Shown here: positions 5,796-7,889 of the stretch, in pieces
Position numbering within the stretch: the first letter of the stretch is position 1
Layout of the letters: every line of letters starts with the position of its first letter
Origin: Pseudomonadota bacterium
Lineage (GTDB): Bacteria; SAR324; NAC60-12
Direction: 5' to 3'
Length of the DNA: 7,889 bases
Assembly: GCA_014381795.1 (NCBI GenBank)
Contig: JACNKY010000163.1
Location: 1-7,889, forward strand
Position numbers and translations under genes: made by a program
The notes under the pieces: model-generated
The model's input: only the letters and a program-made list of their open reading frames with translations
Databases searched by the model: none
Told to the model about the DNA's origin: nothing

Positions 5796-6155
5796 TCAAA
5801 TTTCTACGAGTTGGTAATCGGCCACTTCCATGTCCTCTTCAAAATCTTCACCCGCTTCCTTCATGGAATTATCGCTGGAGCGGTAACGCCACTGGATGGA
5901 GATGCTTTTACCTTTCGCTGCAGTTTCTTCCAAAACTTCAAAAAAATCAAAAAAGAATTTCGCCGAAGAACTGTTGAAATAACGCAATTCCAAGCTGACA
6001 GAAAACGAATCACAGGCTGCCAGTTTTTCTGCAAGCAATTCCAGAATTGGTTCTGCAAAAGCCGTTATGTCTTCGGGATAGCACTCCCCTTTCATTTCCA
6101 GGACTGAATCAGAAATCAAAACTTCCGGAGTTCTGTTTGTTGCTTCTAGGTGCAT
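5796..6155 (-). CDS. siaC: SiaC-like phosphoprotein switch (DUF1987 family)
   Basis: This 119-residue protein matches the SiaC/DUF1987 family along its whole length. It has an N-terminal RTPEVLISDSVLEMKGECYPE, the helix AFAEPILELLAEKL, the strand-turn YFNSSSAKFFFDFFEVLEE (59-77) and a terminal GEDFEEDMEVADY. In Pseudomonas aeruginosa SiaC is phosphorylated by SiaB and dephosphorylated by SiaA, and unphosphorylated SiaC binds and activates the diguanylate cyclase SiaD. The serines in NSSSAK (61-66) sit where the regulatory phosphosite is expected; which one is used cannot be told. Here the likely partner is the class III cyclase two genes downstream. No clear Shine-Dalgarno site precedes the ATG (AATAAAAACAAC), so translation may depend on the upstream GFA gene, which ends 37 bp earlier. 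Confidence 0.85.
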   Translation of the reverse strand: MHLEATNRTPEVLISDSVLEMKGECYPEDITAFAEPILELLAEKLAACDSFSVSLELRYFNSSSAKFFFDFFEVLEETAAKGKSISIQWRYRSSDNSMKEAGEDFEEDMEVADYQLVEI

Positions 6156-6191
6156 GTTGTTTTTATTAAAATGATTGTTAGCATTCGCCTC

Positions 6192-6647
6192 TTATTGACG
6201 TTGATCCATGTTTTCCATCAGTATCTGGATTCGCTCGATGGTGCCGTTGTCTTCAAAAGATTCGACAACGCAGCCTGCACCAGAAAACCAGGTCGGTTTA
6301 GTCTTATTCCAAATCTCAACTTTTGGTGTGAATGCTAGTGGATTGTCGAAACTCCCCAAGTGGAGATACATTACTCCTTCAAGTATTTCCGGATTTCCAT
6401 AGATATTATTGCCACATTTGGCGCAGAAGCCCTGATGCACGAATTGCCCACTTTCTCCTCGATAGGGATAAGTTGTTAGCTCACCCTCAAAATCAACTTC
6501 ACCTTCGGCATAAACGGCAAAGACAGTTGTGCCAACACCGGAAATTTTATTGCAGGTTCTGCAATGGCAAGCCATTACAAGCATGGGGTCATAAGTAGTG
6601 GAATATCTGATATTGCCACAGTGGCAGCCTCCCTGATGTTTGATCAT
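6192..6647 (-). CDS. GFA-family zinc-binding protein, copy 2, first gene of the Sia-like operon
   Basis: This 151-residue paralogue of the gene at 2805-3257 has the same zinc ligand pattern: CHC at 8-10, CHC-x2-C at 27-32 and FC-x2-CG at 74-79. Start and end (MIKHQGGCHCG, ENMDQRQ) are almost the same in both paralogues, while the middle has diverged. It has a GAGGA ribosome site and a strong promoter about 40 bp upstream, and no other gene lies between it and the SiaC-like gene. It is therefore probably co-transcribed with the signalling genes, and could act as a sensor, a metabolic partner or a passenger. Its biochemical reaction is not predictable from sequence, because GFA-family annotation as formaldehyde-activating enzyme is often unproven. 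Confidence 0.85.
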   Translation of the reverse strand: MIKHQGGCHCGNIRYSTTYDPMLVMACHCRTCNKISGVGTTVFAVYAEGEVDFEGELTTYPYRGESGQFVHQGFCAKCGNNIYGNPEILEGVMYLHLGSFDNPLAFTPKVEIWNKTKPTWFSGAGCVVESFEDNGTIERIQILMENMDQRQ

Positions 6648-6687
6648 GAGTTCCTCATATAGTTTGAGATATTAAAAAATAACACAA

Positions 6688-6715
6688 AATATACTCCACC
6701 AAGACGAATTGTCAA
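6688..6715 (-). promoter_or_regulatory. Predicted sigma70 promoter of the GFA-siaC-siaB-cyclase-phosphatase operon
   Basis: On the minus strand a perfect TTGACA (6710-6715) is followed after 16 bp by TATATT (6688-6693), a five-of-six -10 match. Transcription would begin near 6681 and leave a leader of about 34 nt carrying the GAGGA ribosome site. No other promoter of this quality was seen inside the operon, where gaps are 13-40 bp or genes overlap. Confidence 0.6.
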
Positions 6716-6735
6716 TTTAAATACTCTATAATACT

Positions 6736-6963
6736 TTAAGAACTAACACGGATTACTAATTTGCCAAAGTTTTTGCCTTCCAAGAGTCCGATGAATGCTT
6801 CCGGAGCATTTCCAAGTCCATCAACAATATCTTCGCGGTAATGAAGTTTTCCTTCTTTAATCCAGTCAGACAGTTGTGTCAGCGCTTCTTTTTCCTGAGA
6901 GGCATAATCCCAGACGATAAAGCCCCGATACGTAAGACGCTTAACGAGGACAACATCGTGCAA
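6736..6963 (-). pseudogene. C-terminal fragment of a CurA-like NAD(P)H-dependent oxidoreductase (MDR family)
   Basis: About 75 residues match the end of zinc-independent MDR reductases of the curcumin reductase/prostaglandin reductase type. Visible blocks are LVKRLTYRGFIVWDY, WIKEGKLHYREDIVDGL, NAPEAFIGLLEGKNFGKLVIRV, then TAA at 6736-6738. Full-length relatives have about 335-345 residues, so the catalytic domain and the dinucleotide-binding GxGxxG region are missing. Homology stops near 6950-6963, exactly where transporter coding begins on the other strand. The only start there is an in-frame TTG (6963) with no ribosome site, so I treat it as a broken gene. It ends 20 bp before the operon promoter and points the same way. 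Confidence 0.75.
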
Positions 6964-7889
6964 ACCATTGCTTCCGCAGGGGAATCCTTGGCTGCAGGCA
7001 TTATTTTCACCATGCCGGCTTTGGTGATTGCAGGTGTTTGGAGTGACTTCGATTTTTGGACCACCACCTTGATTTCGATGACCGGCGGCATGCTAGGTGT
7101 GCTGTTTATGATTCCATTGCGTCGCCCGATGATCGTGGAAGACTCAGATCTCATCTATCCGGAAGGCGTGGCGTGCTCCAAGGTTTTACGTGCAGGCGAA
7201 GAAGGCGGAAGCGGCATGAAGATGGTGTTCGCTGCTCTTGGCATTGGAACCTTCATTCAAATCCTCACCAGTGGGCTTCGCTTATTGACTGCAGACCTCT
7301 CAGGCGCCTGGCCCATTTCCGGCGCACGAGTCTTTGGAGGCTTTACCGCATCGCCCGCTTTGATTGCGGTGGGGTACATCGTCGGGCTCAACATTTCGTT
7401 ACTGATCTTTGTCGGCGGAGCCATCTCTTGGCTGATTGCTGCACCTTACCTAACCGCAACTGCGGGTTACGGGGTAGATCTGGAGGCTCCCGAACTCCTT
7501 GGCTTAGTCAAGGCTGACGTTCGCTTCCTAGGTGTGGGTGCCATGATTGTGGGTGGACTTTGGTCCATCATTCAAATCCGCAAAGGAATTGTACAGGGTG
7601 TGCGCGAAACTTTTGGCGGTTATCGCTCAGCCATGGATGACGCCGCGCCACCGCCCCGCACCGATCAGGATATGAGCCGTAAGTGGTTACTGTTCCTGAT
7701 TGCCGCCACTTGCATGGTGGTGCTGTTTCTTTACTACCGCGTCACCGGAAATATGGGGCTGGCTGTACTTGCGACCCCACTCATGGTGGTGTGTAGTTTC
7801 TTCTTCGTGGCTGTCGCTAGTTACATCGTTGGGCTGGTTGGAAGTTCGAACAGCCCCGTAAGCGGCATGACCATTTGTTCGGTGCTCCT
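6946..7889 (+). CDS. OPT-family oligopeptide transporter, N-terminus missing, runs off right edge
   Basis: The frame reads EDNIVQTIASAGESLAAGIIFTMPAL and continues without a stop to the window end (about 314 codons). The IVQTIASAGES and NSPVSGMT blocks are hallmarks of bacterial OPT-family transporters, inner-membrane proteins that import peptides or metal-chelate complexes. About seven hydrophobic segments are visible, at roughly 6988-7050, 7060-7120, 7210-7270, 7350-7450, 7530-7580, 7685-7740 and 7755-7840, separated by a polar loop (RAGEEGGSG) and a charged loop (GGYRSAMDDAAPPPRTDQD). The first membrane segments normally found before the IVQT block are missing. No ribosome site precedes the region; the frame stays open leftward through the CurA antisense (ATG at 6841), and a GTG lies at 6958. 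It is probably a 5'-truncated gene. The exact start is uncertain. Confidence 0.8.

Noticed and set aside
2805..6647. The GFA inverted repeats as ends of a composite transposon
   Set aside because: The similarity is coding, follows codon-level paralogy and fades gradually; no transposase or target-site duplication is visible.
6879..7154. Minus-strand frame of 91 codons
   Set aside because: Antisense to the OPT transporter and CurA junction; no family resemblance.
7056..7517. Plus-strand frame of 153 codons, rich in Arg and His
   Set aside because: Out-of-frame shadow of the OPT transporter, whose hydrophobic segments and family motifs are in another frame.

Overview
The window looks like an accessory region of a Gram-negative bacterium with moderate to low G+C. 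Reasons: purine-rich Shine-Dalgarno sites (AAGGA, GAGGA), sigma70-like -35/-10 pairs, tight one-strand operon packing, and bacterial signalling and transport families. A marine or sediment proteobacterium-like or SAR324-like genome would fit, but the sequence alone does not fix the taxon.

Left part (1-2800). A minus-strand 2-oxoglutarate/Fe(II) oxygenase of the HalD/BesD/ArpA type runs off the left edge. Its 5' end and upstream region (about 517-886) occur again as a direct repeat at about 2271-2640, always at an offset of 1754 bp. Between the copies lie an AT-rich stretch holding the 3' half of a tRNA-Arg-like relic (about 925-974), and a visibly G+C-richer block with a DHRS1-like short-chain dehydrogenase/reductase (1218-2141). 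The second repeat copy has lost the oxygenase start codon and is fused to unrelated sequence. This looks like an insertion or rearrangement scar.

Centre (2805-6715). The core is a minus-strand operon from a TTGACA/TATATT promoter at 6688-6715: GFA-family zinc protein, SiaC-like phosphoprotein (DUF1987), SiaB-like kinase, class III nucleotide cyclase, and SpoIIE/PP2C-type phosphatase. In the Pseudomonas SiaABCD system the same kinase, phosphatase and SiaC switch controls a diguanylate cyclase (SiaD). Here a class III adenylate-type cyclase takes the output position, which predicts a partner switch controlling cAMP (or cGMP) rather than c-di-GMP. The phosphatase has a coiled coil in place of the membrane sensor of SiaA. 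A second GFA paralogue (2805-3257, plus strand) converges on the operon, and its stop codon overlaps the phosphatase stop on a shared CTAG. The signalling genes are therefore bracketed by two inverted GFA paralogues.

Right part (6736-7889). A C-terminal fragment of a CurA-like NAD(P)H-dependent oxidoreductase (minus) abuts head-to-head, or slightly overlaps, an OPT-family oligopeptide transporter (plus) that lacks its N-terminus and runs off the right edge. Both genes lack their 5' ends at the same point, as expected if one deletion removed a divergent promoter region.
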